Positions 1-9,718 are shown, numbered from the stretch's first letter. The stretch: 64,000 nt of DNA from Palsa-883 sp963826975 (GCA_963826975.1 CAWGZJ010000017.1:1-64000); one strand, 5' to 3'. Numbers and translations: made by a program. Notes: generated by a model from the letters alone, not told the origin.

Positions 1-559
1 CAGTCGACACCCATGCTCGGAGTAGCCAAGACCACAAACCCATGACTGGCTATGTACTTCGCAAAGCTCGATGTTCTCGATAGCTAAGCTGGCGCGTTGA
101 GGCTCGGAGCATAGATTACGAGCGGGAAAAGATTTTCCTGCACAGGCGCATCACGGAGCGCCCAAACAGGCAGAGGGGTGGTACCACGGGTGAAGTCTTC
201 GACGAACGACTGCGACTTTCCATGTTCCATCGGTTTGTCGAAGCTGGTTTCGGTCCGGATCAACGCCGCATAGTCGCCGATGGTCATCCTCTCGGCTTTG
301 GATGCATCTGCCGGATTACAACCAAGGTTTGCAGTGGCCGAAATCCATCGGCAGTGGCTGATTTGCCCGTCGCGTCGCTCGTAGAGTGGAAAACGCGCGA
401 ATCGTAGTACTGTTCAATCACCTTAAGGCCGACTGAATATGGTCCAGGTTTCTCGGTAAACCGGAACTGAAAGTTTGGCACGTCCTGCGCAGTGGCAACC
501 GAGACGACGAGAGCGGTGGCAAGCACAACCAACCCTCCGGAACAAGGAAAGTTACGCAT
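1..559 (-). pseudogene. Secreted alpha/beta hydrolase (dienelactone hydrolase-like) remnant, partial
   Basis: The reading frame starts at an ATG at 559, with GGAG about 8 nt upstream, and opens with a clear signal peptide (hydrophobic stretch then ATA-QD). The mature part has the pattern of secreted PAF-acetylhydrolase/dienelactone hydrolase-like proteins (GPYSVGLKVIEQYYDSR, then IGDYAALIRTETSFDKP and FPLVIYAPS). The frame changes near 285, meets a stop at about 84, and resumes with YIASHGFVVLATPSMG, so at least two indels are present. The nucleophile region lies beyond the left edge. It reads as a decayed gene; the exact substrate class is inference. Confidence 0.7.
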
Positions 560-586
560 CAAGGACTCCGCATTGGATTTCAGCAA

Positions 587-1080
587 ACAAAAACATCTCT
601 GAAGCTACAAGCGCGCCGGGGCTGCGACGCGCAATCGGGTTCACCCAGTACGCCCAGGCCAAGAGTCAGCGAAAAGACAATCAGACTAGCAAAGGGAGCG
701 GTCTTGGGATTCTGGGGCGGAGGGCCTGCGATATCTGCTAAGCCACGTTAATGTGAGAAGACTGATTCCGAATCCAAGAAACGAACGCCCCCGCAAGGCT
801 TTTTGAACGAGTACATCGAACGTAAAGGACGACCGCGAAAAGCCAGAAGCCGCCTTCTCTCTCGTGCTCAGGCCAAGCCGGCCTCTGCTTCTGCCGGTTG
901 CGTCCCCTCGACCATCAGCGGTCTGGCCCGAGGACGCGTGGCATGCGAGCGCGAGCGGCACCAGGGCCGAGCGTGGCGGCGGGCGCTGACGCGGTACGGG
1001 AGTTAGCTCGCTCCCGAGGGATGCGTCGTGTCCGCACGTCCTGCGTTGCCAATTCCAATTGAACCCAAACATTCTGATTA
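587..1080. other. Intergenic stretch without recognised gene
   Basis: Open frames exist on both strands here, but none has family-like composition or a convincing ribosome site. The stretch separates the decayed hydrolase from the decayed AraC gene, and I see no repeat or RNA gene in it. Confidence 0.4.
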
Positions 1081-1828
1081 CGTCATGTAATCGCGCGACT
1101 GGGCCGGGACGACTATCGGATCTACCGCGAAGCCGGTGCCGGCGCATGGTTCAGAACTCTCGACCATGGAAGGCGTCACGCGGTCGGGCGACATGGTCGT
1201 CTACGACTCGGACCTGCCGTTCCAGACGCAGCCACGCGACGGCTACCGGCACGAGATGCTGATCGTGCCGAAGTCGATGCTCGAGCCGCATCTGCCTGCG
1301 CGGGGGCGGCCGGTGGCGGTGATGCTGTCCGGCCGTAGCGGGGTAGAGGCGCTCGCGGCCAGCTATCTCGATGCGCTGACGCGGAACTGGGACAACATCC
1401 CCGAGACCGCCATGGGCGCGGTCACCGACACACTGGCGCGGCTGATCGGCATCGCCTGCGGCGCTGCGGCGGGCGCTCAACCGGACGCCGTACGAGCCAG
1501 CTGGTTGGTCGAAGCCAAGCGCTACATCGACCGCCATCTCGTCGACCCCGATCTGTCGCCCGCCAGTGCCGCGGCGGCGCTGGGCATCTCGGTGCGCGCG
1601 GTGCACCTGTTGTTCGAGCCAACCGGCACCAGCCTCGCGTGCCATGTGTTGCACCGTCGGCTGGAGGAGTGTCGGGCGGCGCTGCTTCGCGACGCCACCC
1701 GCCCGGTGACCGACATTGCTTTTGCCTGGGGGTTCAACAACCTGTCCAGCTTTTATCGTGCCTTCCATGCGGCGTTCGCCATGTCGCCGGGTGACCTGCG
1801 CGCGGCGTCATGCCAGTGGCCTTCATGA
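1081..1828 (+). pseudogene. AraC-family transcriptional regulator, N-truncated and frameshifted
   Basis: The C-terminal half has the two helix-turn-helix motifs of AraC/XylS regulators: SPASAAAALGISVRAVHLLF, then VTDIAFAWGFNNLSSFYRAF and a terminal MSPGDLR. The preceding part resembles the AraC_binding_2 sensor domain (SGDMVVYDSDLPFQ). The upstream sensor sequence DDYRIYREAGAGAWF at 1108-1152 lies in another frame, so a shift occurs around 1140-1160, and the first part of the sensor domain is missing. The longest intact frame starts at 1136. The stop codon abuts a dispersed repeat at 1828. Probably a relic; a shortened DNA-binding protein could still be made. Confidence 0.65.
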
Positions 1829-1922
1829 CTGACCGTTCGGCCGGCGTTGGGCCATTGGCATGGGTCTCAGTTTGGCGCGCGGCCGCAAGTCGCCGCCCCT
1901 TGGCAACCCCGCGCGCGATACC
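1828..1922. repeat. Dispersed repeat E, copy 1
   Basis: About 95 bp starting ACTGACCGTTCGGCCGGCGT, nearly identical to 45878-45972 in the same orientation (about ten substitutions). It directly follows the stop of the AraC relic. The second copy lies just before the DHA2 exporter. Confidence 0.85.
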
Positions 1923-2172
1923 AGACGACCGAAACGCTGGAAAAGTCAGCATTTCGGGCGCCTGGTATCAGTCGGGCATTGGTGCTGATCGGCGGCCGCA
2001 CGCCATGCTCGGCGGCAGTCGTCGGGCCCGGAATGTGTTGTTTCTTACCGAATCCGGCACCCGACCCGAACTTCACCGCGAATGGCGCCCTGGTTCACAC
2101 CGATTTAACAGAGGGATGTGATGGCCACATATATATGCTGCACCGCACACCAACTTGTATCTTGGAGGCGGG

Positions 2173-2397
2173 ATGTTTGGCGGAGCGATGACAACCGCGG
2201 AGCGGGTCATGGACTACCTGGTGCGGCACAAGAACCAGTGGCTGTGCGACGACTGCATCGCCGCCGCGCTCAACCTGCCGAGCCGGCGGGAGATTGTGGT
2301 GGTGACCAGCGCCATCGGCAGGGGTCCCGGCTACAGCCTGCATGACGAGACTTGTAGTGAGTGCGCACGCCCCAAGCTGGCGATCAGGGCCAGGTAG
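2173..2397 (+). CDS. Small CxxC-containing conserved hypothetical protein
   Basis: About 74 residues with two cysteine pairs, CDDC in the first half and CSEC (ETCSECARPK) near the end, a spacing typical of a small zinc-binding fold. The middle (LNLPSRREIVVVTSAIG) looks like a compact helical DNA-binding segment. Similar short proteins are common in Alphaproteobacteria as uncharacterised proteins. GGAGG sits 4 nt before the ATG at 2173; a second in-frame ATG at 2188 (MTTAERVMDYL) matches the family start better but has poor ribosome-site spacing. Zinc binding and regulation are inferred. Confidence 0.7.
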   Translation: MFGGAMTTAERVMDYLVRHKNQWLCDDCIAAALNLPSRREIVVVTSAIGRGPGYSLHDETCSECARPKLAIRAR

Positions 2398-2539
2398 AGC
2401 CCCGCGGCGTGCTGCCGCCTGCCGGATCAATCCGCACCTGACCGCACCACGCGTGTAGACACCCCAATCCTCCTGTGCCGCATACTGGGCATCCGGCTGG
2501 GCATCCGGCGCCCGCCAACTTGCGTCCGCAGGAGGCAGC

Positions 2540-3799
2540 ATGACGAACGACTTTCGCGACCTTGTTCCCCCTGCGGATCATCCGCGCATCGCCGGCATCG
2601 GCGAACGCGATGCCTACAGCCACGCGGCGCACGCGTTGGCCACCCGCGAGCGTGTCCAGGGCATCCTGGCGCAACGCCGTCAGCGACTGGCGGAACCCTT
2701 CAAGGGTATTACAACCAACGGGGCCGTGCTGGGGGATCTTTACGCACTCGGCGACGACGACGCGCCCACCGAAGCCATGTTCCGGAGCGCGCGCCAGGTG
2801 ATGGCGCTGGCAACCGCCGACCAGCACGCGCGGCTGTGCCATCCGATCGATGCACCGCAGTGGCGCATGTGGAGCAATCCCGAGCTTTATTTCGATCGCT
2901 TCGGCCTGCGGCTCGACGAGATCCGCGGGGCGTTGCGCGAGGCAATTCTCGGGGTGCTCGAATCGAGCCTCAGCCGGAACGGATATGCCAAGGCGCGTGC
3001 GACGATGCGGATGAACGGGTTCCTGGGCGAGTTGGTCAATGCGCCGCGCGTGATGAACCAGTACAGCTACAACTTCAGCCTGTTCGGTGAACCGTCGTTG
3101 AGCGAGCCGTGGGGCTGGAGCCTGTTCGGCCACCACCTGTGCCTGAATTGCTTCATCCTGAGGGGGCAGATGGTGCTGTCACCGGATTTCCTCGGCGCGG
3201 AACCGAACCGCATCGATCTCGGACCAGATGCCGGGTTGATGCTGTTCCAGGACGAGGAACGGATCGGCTTGGAACTGATGCGCTCGCTGCCCGTGAAGCT
3301 GCGCGACCAGGCGCAGGTCTACAAGCTGTTGAAGGACCCGGCGATGCCTGAGGGGCGGTGGCACCCGGCGGATCAGCGCCATCTCGGCGGTGCGTACCAG
3401 GACAATCGGGTCGTTCCCTGCGAAGGCGTGGCGGTGCGTGATTTCCCCGCGGCGCAGCGCGAGCGGCTGGTGCGCCTGGTTGCGGCGTATCTGGAAATCC
3501 TGCCGGACGGGCCGTTTGCGGCGCGCATGCGCGAGATCGAGCGGCATCTGGATGGCACGTATTTCTGCTGGATCGGTGCAACGGGGGACGCGGATCCGTT
3601 CTATTATCGCATCCAAAGCCCGGTCGTGATGATCGAGTTCGATCATCATTCCGGTATATTCCTGACCAACGAAGAGCCGGCCAAATGCCATACTCACACC
3701 ATCATCCGCACGCCCAATGGCAATGATTACGGCAAGGACCTGCTGCGGCTGCATTACGCGCAGGTGCACAAGGGCCATGCGGCGCCGGGGCGCGGATGA
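2540..3799 (+). CDS. DUF3500 family protein
   Basis: A 419-residue protein that fits the DUF3500 family over its full length. Recognisable parts are the central NFSLFGEPSLSEPWGWSLFG and HHLCLNCF segments and the C-terminal SPVVMIEFDHHSGIFLTN and AKCHTHTIIRTPNGNDYG. Histidine-rich stretches (FGHHLCLN, FDHHSG, CHTHTI) suggest a metal site, but no reaction has been assigned to the family that I know of. No signal peptide is seen. A good ribosome site (GGAGG, 4 nt spacer) precedes the ATG. It converges on the TPR-sulfotransferase, with 65 bp between the two stop codons. Confidence 0.9.
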   Translation: MTNDFRDLVPPADHPRIAGIGERDAYSHAAHALATRERVQGILAQRRQRLAEPFKGITTNGAVLGDLYALGDDDAPTEAMFRSARQVMALATADQHARLCHPIDAPQWRMWSNPELYFDRFGLRLDEIRGALREAILGVLESSLSRNGYAKARATMRMNGFLGELVNAPRVMNQYSYNFSLFGEPSLSEPWGWSLFGHHLCLNCFILRGQMVLSPDFLGAEPNRIDLGPDAGLMLFQDEERIGLELMRSLPVKLRDQAQVYKLLKDPAMPEGRWHPADQRHLGGAYQDNRVVPCEGVAVRDFPAAQRERLVRLVAAYLEILPDGPFAARMREIERHLDGTYFCWIGATGDADPFYYRIQSPVVMIEFDHHSGIFLTNEEPAKCHTHTIIRTPNGNDYGKDLLRLHYAQVHKGHAAPGRG

Positions 3800-3864
3800 G
3801 GCGCGTCACGAATAACCCCAACAACACACAAGTGATCGCAGGTACCGAGCTTGCCTGGATACCG

Positions 3865-5919
3865 TTACTCTTCCCGAACAGGTGTGCCGGGCGGGCCGAC
3901 GCCAAGCGCCTCCATCAGCGGCTTCAGCAGGTCGCCGTAAGCCCGCCAACGACCGACCGAGCTGTGATAGATGGGCTGCCTCACCTGGGTGGCGCTGGCG
4001 GTCCGGACCGGCCGCGGGGATCCGTGGAACCCAAGGCAGGCGGCATCCCATTCGAGGCCGCAATGCGCAACGATCCGGCGCGCCTGCCGCTCGAGATCGG
4101 CGACCACGTCCTCATACTCCACCTCCAGCAACACGCCGCGCGGCAGCACCCGCGCCCAGTGCTGCATCAGCCCCTGGTACGCCCGGTAATATCGCCCAAG
4201 CTCGCCGAGTTCGTAGGCGACCCGATGTTCACCGGTGAAAAGTGTTGCAAAGCAGGACAGGCAAGTGTCCAAGGGATCTCGGCTGGCGTGAATGATGCGC
4301 GCATTCGGCAGCACGAGATGGATCAGACCGACATAGAGGAAATTCAAAGGCATCTTGTCGGTAATGCGATCCGCGGTCGCAGCACGCGCTCTCGCCGCGT
4401 CGATGTAGCGCGCACCTGACTGGTGCAGCACCTCGTCCGGCAGCGACGCGACGATCTCTGGAAAACAACCCGCGGCACCGTTCAGGCGTGCGGCCGCGTC
4501 GCCGATATCCGTGAGCTCCCCCGCGCCGAAGACCTGCGGATGGCTGGCGAGAATCTGCTCGATCAGCGTGGTGCCCGAACGCGGCATGCCGACGATGAAG
4601 ACCGGCAGCGCGGAATTGTGGCCGACGCCGCCGCGCGCCGCCATCAGTTCGCGGCTGAAAACGGTCCGAATACGCGTGAACTCGCCCAGAACCCTGGCCT
4701 CATCGTAGTCGATCTGCCGGCGCTTGAGCGCGTTGCCTTCGAGCAGGTAGCCGAATGACCGCTCGTGTTCACCGAGGTCCGCGGCTGCCTTGGCGAGCGC
4801 GAACAGCAACTGCCGGCGGTCCTCCTCGGGCAGGGATGCCCTGCCGGCCGCCAGACCCTGCATCGCCGTGAGTGCCGGGTCGCCGACCGTGAACCGCTTG
4901 CAGTCGGCCAGGTGGCGGTAGAACCGACCACTCCGGGGTGCCAGCGCGATCGCCGTTTCGAAGGCGCGACAGGCTTCGTCGAGGCGTCCGATCTCCTGCA
5001 ACGCCACACCCATGTTGCCATGGCGCCGGGCATGCCCGGGGCCCGCCGCGATCGCCGCCCGATACTGCGCGATTGCCTCGTCGTGACGGTTGAGCGCCTG
5101 CAGCGCGAGGCCGAGATTGTTGTGCGCTGAGGCGAAGCCCGGCCGGATGGCGAGAGCGCGCTCGTAGTGCCCGATCGCCTGGCTGGGGCGGTTGGCCGCA
5201 TGCAGCGCAAGGCCAAGATTGTTGTGCGCGTCGGCATTGTCCGGATCGAGGGCGAGCGCTTTCTCGTGGCACTCGATCGCAGCGTCATGGCGCCCCAGAA
5301 GCTGCAGTGCGCCGCCCATGCGGTCATGCACCTCTGCCAGCCCGGGATCGGCCGCCAACGCCTGCTGGTAGTGAGCGATCGCCGCGTCGTGGCGCCCGAG
5401 CGTCTGCAATGCCATTGCGACAGCGATACGGGCCTGCAGGTAGTCCGGGGCGGCGGCGAGAACCTGTTCGTACTGCGCGATCGCCGCCTGGTGGCGTCCC
5501 AGCGCCTGCAATGCGGTGCCGAGGTTGTATCGAATCGCGGGAATGTCCGGTTCGATCTCAAGCGCCGCTTCATAGGACGCGACCGCGCTTGCATAACGCC
5601 GCAGCGCCTGCAGTGCGGTACCGCGGTTGTAGTGCGCTTCGCCATAGTCGCGATCGAGCGCGAGTGCGTGATCGAAACATGCGACCGCCGCTTCATGGTG
5701 CTGCATCGAATGGAGCACGCATCCGGCATGGTAGTGCGCCTCTGCCAAGGTCGGGTCGTGCGCAAGTGCGCGGCGCAGCAACGCAATGGCCTCATCAAGC
5801 CTGCCCTGTTGGGCACGGAGCACGCCGAGATAATGCAGTGACCCAACGTGGTCATGCTCAACGTTCAGGATCGCGTGATATGCCCGCTCTGCCTCGGGCA
5901 GCCGGCCGGCTTCGTGCAA
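3865..5919 (-). CDS. TPR-repeat sulfotransferase family protein
   Basis: A 684-residue protein. Residues 1 to about 360 are roughly ten consecutive tetratricopeptide repeats (recurring A-LDPDNADAHNNLGLALHA patterns); the rest is a sulfotransferase domain. The 5'-phosphosulfate loop is visible as VGMPRSGTTLIEQI near residue 440 and the 3'-phosphate site as RIIHASRDPLDTCLS near residue 540, so it should use PAPS to sulfate a cell-surface glycan or protein; the acceptor is unknown. The only start in frame is a TTG at 5919, and the frame begins inside a TPR motif (upstream codons AFDDAVA, then a stop). The natural N-terminus may have been lost, possibly when the adjacent repeat at 5998 arrived. 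It shares its strand with the secreted and PEP-CTERM genes upstream. Confidence 0.88.
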   Translation of the reverse strand: MHEAGRLPEAERAYHAILNVEHDHVGSLHYLGVLRAQQGRLDEAIALLRRALAHDPTLAEAHYHAGCVLHSMQHHEAAVACFDHALALDRDYGEAHYNRGTALQALRRYASAVASYEAALEIEPDIPAIRYNLGTALQALGRHQAAIAQYEQVLAAAPDYLQARIAVAMALQTLGRHDAAIAHYQQALAADPGLAEVHDRMGGALQLLGRHDAAIECHEKALALDPDNADAHNNLGLALHAANRPSQAIGHYERALAIRPGFASAHNNLGLALQALNRHDEAIAQYRAAIAAGPGHARRHGNMGVALQEIGRLDEACRAFETAIALAPRSGRFYRHLADCKRFTVGDPALTAMQGLAAGRASLPEEDRRQLLFALAKAAADLGEHERSFGYLLEGNALKRRQIDYDEARVLGEFTRIRTVFSRELMAARGGVGHNSALPVFIVGMPRSGTTLIEQILASHPQVFGAGELTDIGDAAARLNGAAGCFPEIVASLPDEVLHQSGARYIDAARARAATADRITDKMPLNFLYVGLIHLVLPNARIIHASRDPLDTCLSCFATLFTGEHRVAYELGELGRYYRAYQGLMQHWARVLPRGVLLEVEYEDVVADLERQARRIVAHCGLEWDAACLGFHGSPRPVRTASATQVRQPIYHSSVGRWRAYGDLLKPLMEALGVGPPGTPVREE

Positions 5920-5997
5920 CGCAACGGCGTCGTCGAAAGCCCGAGTTCATGTGGTCCATGTCGTATGTCCCGGCCGCGCCAGAGTCATCATTTCGGG

Positions 5998-6215
5998 CCG
6001 CTGGTATACCCCTCGTTCGAAGGAATCTGTGCTCTGCCGTATGACAGGAAGCAAGACTCACCACAGAGACACAGAGGCACAGAGCAGAAAGAGCAAGTCG
6101 TCAGCTCGATATTCTTCTCTGTGCCTCTGTGTCTCTGTGGTGAGTTTTTGTTTCCATCATTCATCAAAAGCAGGGGTTTCCATGGATAAGTGGTATATCA
6201 GTTCGCCTTGGTCCT
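5998..6215. repeat. Dispersed palindromic repeat D, copy 1
   Basis: The core is a long hairpin: TCACCACAGAGACACAGAGG pairs with its complement about 60 bp later (CTCTGTGTCTCTGTGGTGAG). It is bounded by GGTATACCCC on the left and TAAGTGGTATA on the right. A near-identical copy lies at 45684-45865 and a diverged one at 33359-33517. The right end overlaps the stop codon of the 6198 gene. Confidence 0.88.
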
Positions 6216-7229
6216 GTGATCAAGCCTGGCGAGATCCTGCCAAGCGGCCGCGGCGTCGAGTGCGTCATCGGGTGGGGACGCGACACCGTTATTTGCGAGC
6301 CAGGCTTCGAAGGCGGCGTGCGTCAGGTCGGCAAGCGGTGGTGAGCCGCCCGCCGACACGTATTCTGTACCATGGTGCGTCGCAGGGTCGATGAGCCAGA
6401 GCTCAGGCTCGCTCGGGATCGCCCGGATGGCGCCGTTCGGGAGCAGCGCCTGATAGACCTCATCCCCGATCAAGAGGTCGCATTCGGCAGTGCGAAGCCG
6501 ATTGGCGTAGAAGAACCGCTCCAGCGCGATCAGGACACGCAAACGGTTGACCGGACCCGGTACGTTGGCCGCATCACGGAAGAAGAGTACCACGATCCAC
6601 CTCGCGGTCGATGCCGGGTTCGGCAGTTCGGGCTGATAGTCGAAGATCATCTTCTGCGTGTTGGCCGGCGTGAGCGCGAACGTCGTCAATAGAGTGGGAA
6701 CGATGCCGAGCCTCTGGTAGATGAAGTTCTCGATCGTCGTTTGTTTGACCTCGCGGTCCTTGGGCAATTCTGCCTCGTCGATGAACGCACATTTATCAGC
6801 ATTGCTCTTCGCCGGATCGCAGAGCACATAAACCGGCTGCCGGACGGCATGATAAAGGTGCCACGCTGCCTCGGAACCGGCAGCCACTTTCCGGAAGCTG
6901 ACCTTGAGCGCGTATTCGACCGCCAGCATCTGAAAGAAGCGGATCTTGGCCGGATCGGCGTACCGCCCGCCTGGCTGCGATATCTGGAACAGGGTCGGAA
7001 GGTTTCCTGGCGCGAGGATGTCGTCCACCGCTTTGCGGCTGTTGAGTTGCGGTACCACGATCGGCACGATTGGCAAAGGGTTGCTGGTGGCGTTGATGAG
7101 CTGTGCGAGCTCGGCGTCTGCGCCGGTCTGAGCCGCACCCACGGCTGGTGTTGCGACGGCCAGGAGCACGGCAGCCACCACCGCCAGCATGAGGTGCCCG
7201 ATGCCGCTACGCATTGCCAGGTGCTGCAT
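6198..7229 (-). CDS. Secreted hypothetical protein
   Basis: 343 residues with an N-terminal signal peptide (LMLAVVAAVLLAVATPAVGA, cleavage near residue 33). I do not recognise the rest. It is a globular, mixed alpha/beta sequence with four scattered cysteines (CDPAKSNADKC, ECDLL) that could form disulfides in the periplasm. It sits between the PEP-CTERM gene and the TPR-sulfotransferase, all on the minus strand, so it may belong to the same surface-related cluster. The start at 7229 has a weak ribosome site; the next ATG is five codons in. Its last codons fall at the edge of repeat D. Confidence 0.75.
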   Translation of the reverse strand: MQHLAMRSGIGHLMLAVVAAVLLAVATPAVGAAQTGADAELAQLINATSNPLPIVPIVVPQLNSRKAVDDILAPGNLPTLFQISQPGGRYADPAKIRFFQMLAVEYALKVSFRKVAAGSEAAWHLYHAVRQPVYVLCDPAKSNADKCAFIDEAELPKDREVKQTTIENFIYQRLGIVPTLLTTFALTPANTQKMIFDYQPELPNPASTARWIVVLFFRDAANVPGPVNRLRVLIALERFFYANRLRTAECDLLIGDEVYQALLPNGAIRAIPSEPELWLIDPATHHGTEYVSAGGSPPLADLTHAAFEAWLANNGVASPPDDALDAAAAWQDLARLDHRTKAN

Positions 7230-7356
7230 CTTTGGGTTTGCCTGTGCGACCGGCCATTGCGCAGCTTAGCTTCACGAGCGTTGCCGGACAATGAACCTGC
7301 ACCGAATAACAGCGGGGCCCAAGGGCGCCGCTGTTATTCGTAACGATCGCTTCTTG

Positions 7357-8457
7357 CTATGAGGCCTTGCGCCGCCGGCGGAACGCGCCGAGCCCGGCCA
7401 GCGCGGTGCCAAACAGCGCGAGCGAAGCGGGTTCCGGCACCCCGGGTGGCGGAGGTGGCGGAGGTGGGCTGCCGCCATTCTGCAACTCGCCGAAGACCGA
7501 GATGCCGTAAAGGGTGCCGGGGCCGCTTCCGGTATTCCACTGTTCGTCGATGGCACCCGTCGCGATGTTGACCTCCCAAATGGTGTCCGTGGCGAAGTCA
7601 CCGGTCCAGAAATCCGTTCCATTCGGGTCAAGGTTAAGCGAGAAGTCGCCCCCGCCATCGCCCGGCAGCGTGTACGTCTGGATGATGTTCCCCGAAGCGT
7701 CGAGCAGAAGGGCATTGACGCTGTTGGAGACCAGGACATCACCGGCAAAAGTGCCCGAGGGGATGGTGCGCATGGCGAAGAGATGAACGAGCTTGCCGCT
7801 GGCCTCGGTGGCGGCGGAGGTGAAATCGGCAAGCTGCGTCGTGGTGCCGTCGGGGTTCAGGATCGCGCTCAGGATTTTCGTGCCCTCGCCGTCGTAGATC
7901 ACTTGTCCGGTGGTCTTGTTGTACGTGTCGGTCCAGTCCGTGCCCCCGGTACCGTTGCCGCCGGTGACGCTGTAGGAATGCACCAGTGCGCCGGTCGATG
8001 TATTGAACTGGTTGATCAGGGCTGCGCCCGGGCCGCCCACGTTTGACATCCCGGCAAAGGCCCCGCTGGATTGGTTATCAACCGACTCCGGCGTGTTGTT
8101 CGAACTCATAAAGCTGGAGTTGACGAGGCCGCCAGAGTTGTTGAACTTGGCTACGGTTCCAGAGCCAAAGGTGGTGACGTAGAAGTTCCCTGCCGCGTCG
8201 AAGCCCGAGCCAGTGGTAAGGCTGCCGGTCGCGTCGTTCAGTTGGCATACCGCCGCGCCGGTCGGCGTGAACACGTCGACGGTCTGGCTCGAGACCGAAG
8301 CAAATACGTCCCCTGTCACATAGGGGGAACTGCACGGCGCCGCGAGTGCCCCTCCGGCCGAACCCAGAGCCATGACGGCGACTGCCGTCGTGCCCAGAAG
8401 CCGGGAACGTCTGGTGGCATGTCGAGGGGAGAGTGATGTGGTTGGATGTCCAAACAT
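7357..8457 (-). CDS. PEP-CTERM sorting domain-containing secreted protein
   Basis: 366 residues. The N-terminus carries a signal peptide (TTAVAVMALGSAGGALAA). The body has beta-propeller-like strands (GSGFDAAGNFYVTTFGSGTV). A poly-proline linker leads into a textbook PEP-CTERM tail: VPEPASLALFGTALAGLGAF followed by RRRRKAS. Such tails are recognised by exosortase (EpsH/XrtA type), which cleaves and anchors the protein in exopolysaccharide-producing bacteria; no exosortase gene is in this window. AAGGA lies 8 nt before the ATG at 8457, and a sigma-54-like promoter lies about 115 bp upstream. It is probably a surface or matrix protein. Confidence 0.92.
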   Translation of the reverse strand: MFGHPTTSLSPRHATRRSRLLGTTAVAVMALGSAGGALAAPCSSPYVTGDVFASVSSQTVDVFTPTGAAVCQLNDATGSLTTGSGFDAAGNFYVTTFGSGTVAKFNNSGGLVNSSFMSSNNTPESVDNQSSGAFAGMSNVGGPGAALINQFNTSTGALVHSYSVTGGNGTGGTDWTDTYNKTTGQVIYDGEGTKILSAILNPDGTTTQLADFTSAATEASGKLVHLFAMRTIPSGTFAGDVLVSNSVNALLLDASGNIIQTYTLPGDGGGDFSLNLDPNGTDFWTGDFATDTIWEVNIATGAIDEQWNTGSGPGTLYGISVFGELQNGGSPPPPPPPPGVPEPASLALFGTALAGLGAFRRRRKAS

Positions 8458-8571
8458 GTGCTTTTCCTTGCATCTGCAGGGCAGTCATGGACCGAATGAC
8501 AACTGGCCCCCCGCCTCCAGGCTTTTTTGGACACGCCAATTAGCCGGATACCTCGAGCCACGGAGAGTCTG

Positions 8572-8587
8572 AGCAGATTCCGTGCCA
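8572..8587 (-). promoter_or_regulatory. Sigma-54-type promoter for the PEP-CTERM gene
   Basis: On the minus strand the sequence reads TGGCACG-GAAT-CTGCT, matching the -24/-12 consensus TGGCACG-N4-TTGCW with one mismatch (C for the first T of the -12 box). Transcription should start about 12 nt downstream, giving a leader of roughly 100 nt before the ATG at 8457. PEP-CTERM genes in several proteobacteria are controlled by PrsK/PrsR and sigma-54, so position and type fit; the activator is not in the window. Confidence 0.65.
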
Positions 8588-9202
8588 ATTGAAATTTTCA
8601 TCGTGATATCAACATTCTATCTCGCTGACATAGCGCTCTTGGTGCAATAAGTTGTAAGGTCTTGCGATAGTCAATCTTCGTCGATTTGCCTGAGTTTCGC
8701 TGTCAAAATGAGCATGTCATTGATTTTTCTGCGATTTTCGTCACGGCCGCCGACGCTTACACGAACTTCTACTTGGCGCGTTCCCTAATTCGAGTCATGG
8801 TAGGTTTCAGTACCGATACTACACGCACCAGTGGTGGAACCCGCCCCCTCAATTGCCCAGAAAATTGCACGCTCGGATTTCCTCGCTGGCGGCAGCGCGC
8901 GGTGATCGCCGATATCGCGTCATGTGATAAGGTTGGCCTACAAATGGTCGAATCCAGACCACAAGAAGCATTCGGGGCAGCAGAGTTAATCGAGATAAAC
9001 GAGATTCGCCCGATTAATGATATTGCGATCCGCTCCCGTGCTTTGGCGTTCGTGTAAAGTTTGCCGACACCCGTATGCCGGGTTCGACGCGGTGTGGATA
9101 CCCGCCCCGGCCAGGGCGCCCCGATCTGGCGGTTTGCATTCTGCCTGGAGTTACCATATATAACAAACACAACGACCTGAATTTCAGCGGGAGTCCATCG
9201 CC
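8588..9202. other. AT-richer intergenic stretch, no recognised gene
   Basis: Base composition is clearly lower in GC than in the flanking genes. Open frames on both strands lack coding character. It may hold upstream activator sites for the sigma-54 promoter; I cannot identify a specific operator. Confidence 0.4.
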
Positions 9203-9457
9203 TTGTCGGACGCATCCGACGGAATCACCTTTCGCGTCATCCCGGAGATGATGCCGGAACGCCACCCTCCCGACGCTCTGCTGAACGGCGTGATGGCGGC
9301 CCTGCCGCTGCCGCCGGAGGATGCCACCGCCGCCTGGCGGCGCGGCCGGCCGGCGCGGATCATCGAGGAGGTCTCCTGGCGCGGCGCAGGCCGGGCGTCC
9401 GGCCCACTTGCCCGCCATGGCGCCGAGCGGCCGTCGATCGCTGCCGGATGGTGGTGA
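9203..9457 (+). pseudogene. N-terminal fragment of a hypothetical protein
   Basis: A TTG-started frame of 84 codons whose middle (DALLNGVMAALPLPPEDATA, then AAWRRGRPARIIEEV) resembles the start of uncharacterised helical proteins that often accompany HGG-type proteins, as does the gene at 20662. The frame loses this character after about residue 55 and stops. Weak evidence; probably a truncated remnant. Confidence 0.3.
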
Positions 9458-9627
9458 CCGCGCAACAGGGCGACAGCTGGTCGCTCAAGGTCTGGCCCGT
9501 CGGGGTTGCCGTGCGTGCGGGATTTGGCGATGCCCGCCCAGACCCGAAGGTCAGGCGACGCCCAACAATTGGCGAATCGCAGGATGCCAATTTGGCGGGA
9601 CGGGTGCATCCGGGTGACCGCCGCCGG

Positions 9628-9718
9628 GTGGGTAAGCCGTTGCGCCACCCGCGTCTGTTATCCCGGACCGCCAGCGTTGCGCGGAAAGCGGCGGGTGGCG
9701 CAAGAGCTTACCCACCCT
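9628..9718. repeat. Palindromic element
   Basis: The arms GGTGGGTAAGCCGTTGCGCC (plus ACCCG) and the complement ending in GCTTACCCACC match at about 23 of 25 positions, around a roughly 40-bp centre. It resembles REP/MITE-type intergenic hairpins. The stretch 9458-9627 before it holds nothing I recognise. Confidence 0.75.

Noticed and set aside
8686..9215. Open frames on both strands in the AT-richer gap
   Set aside because: No ribosome site, no family-like sequence and overlapping frames on opposite strands; more likely regulatory or relic DNA.
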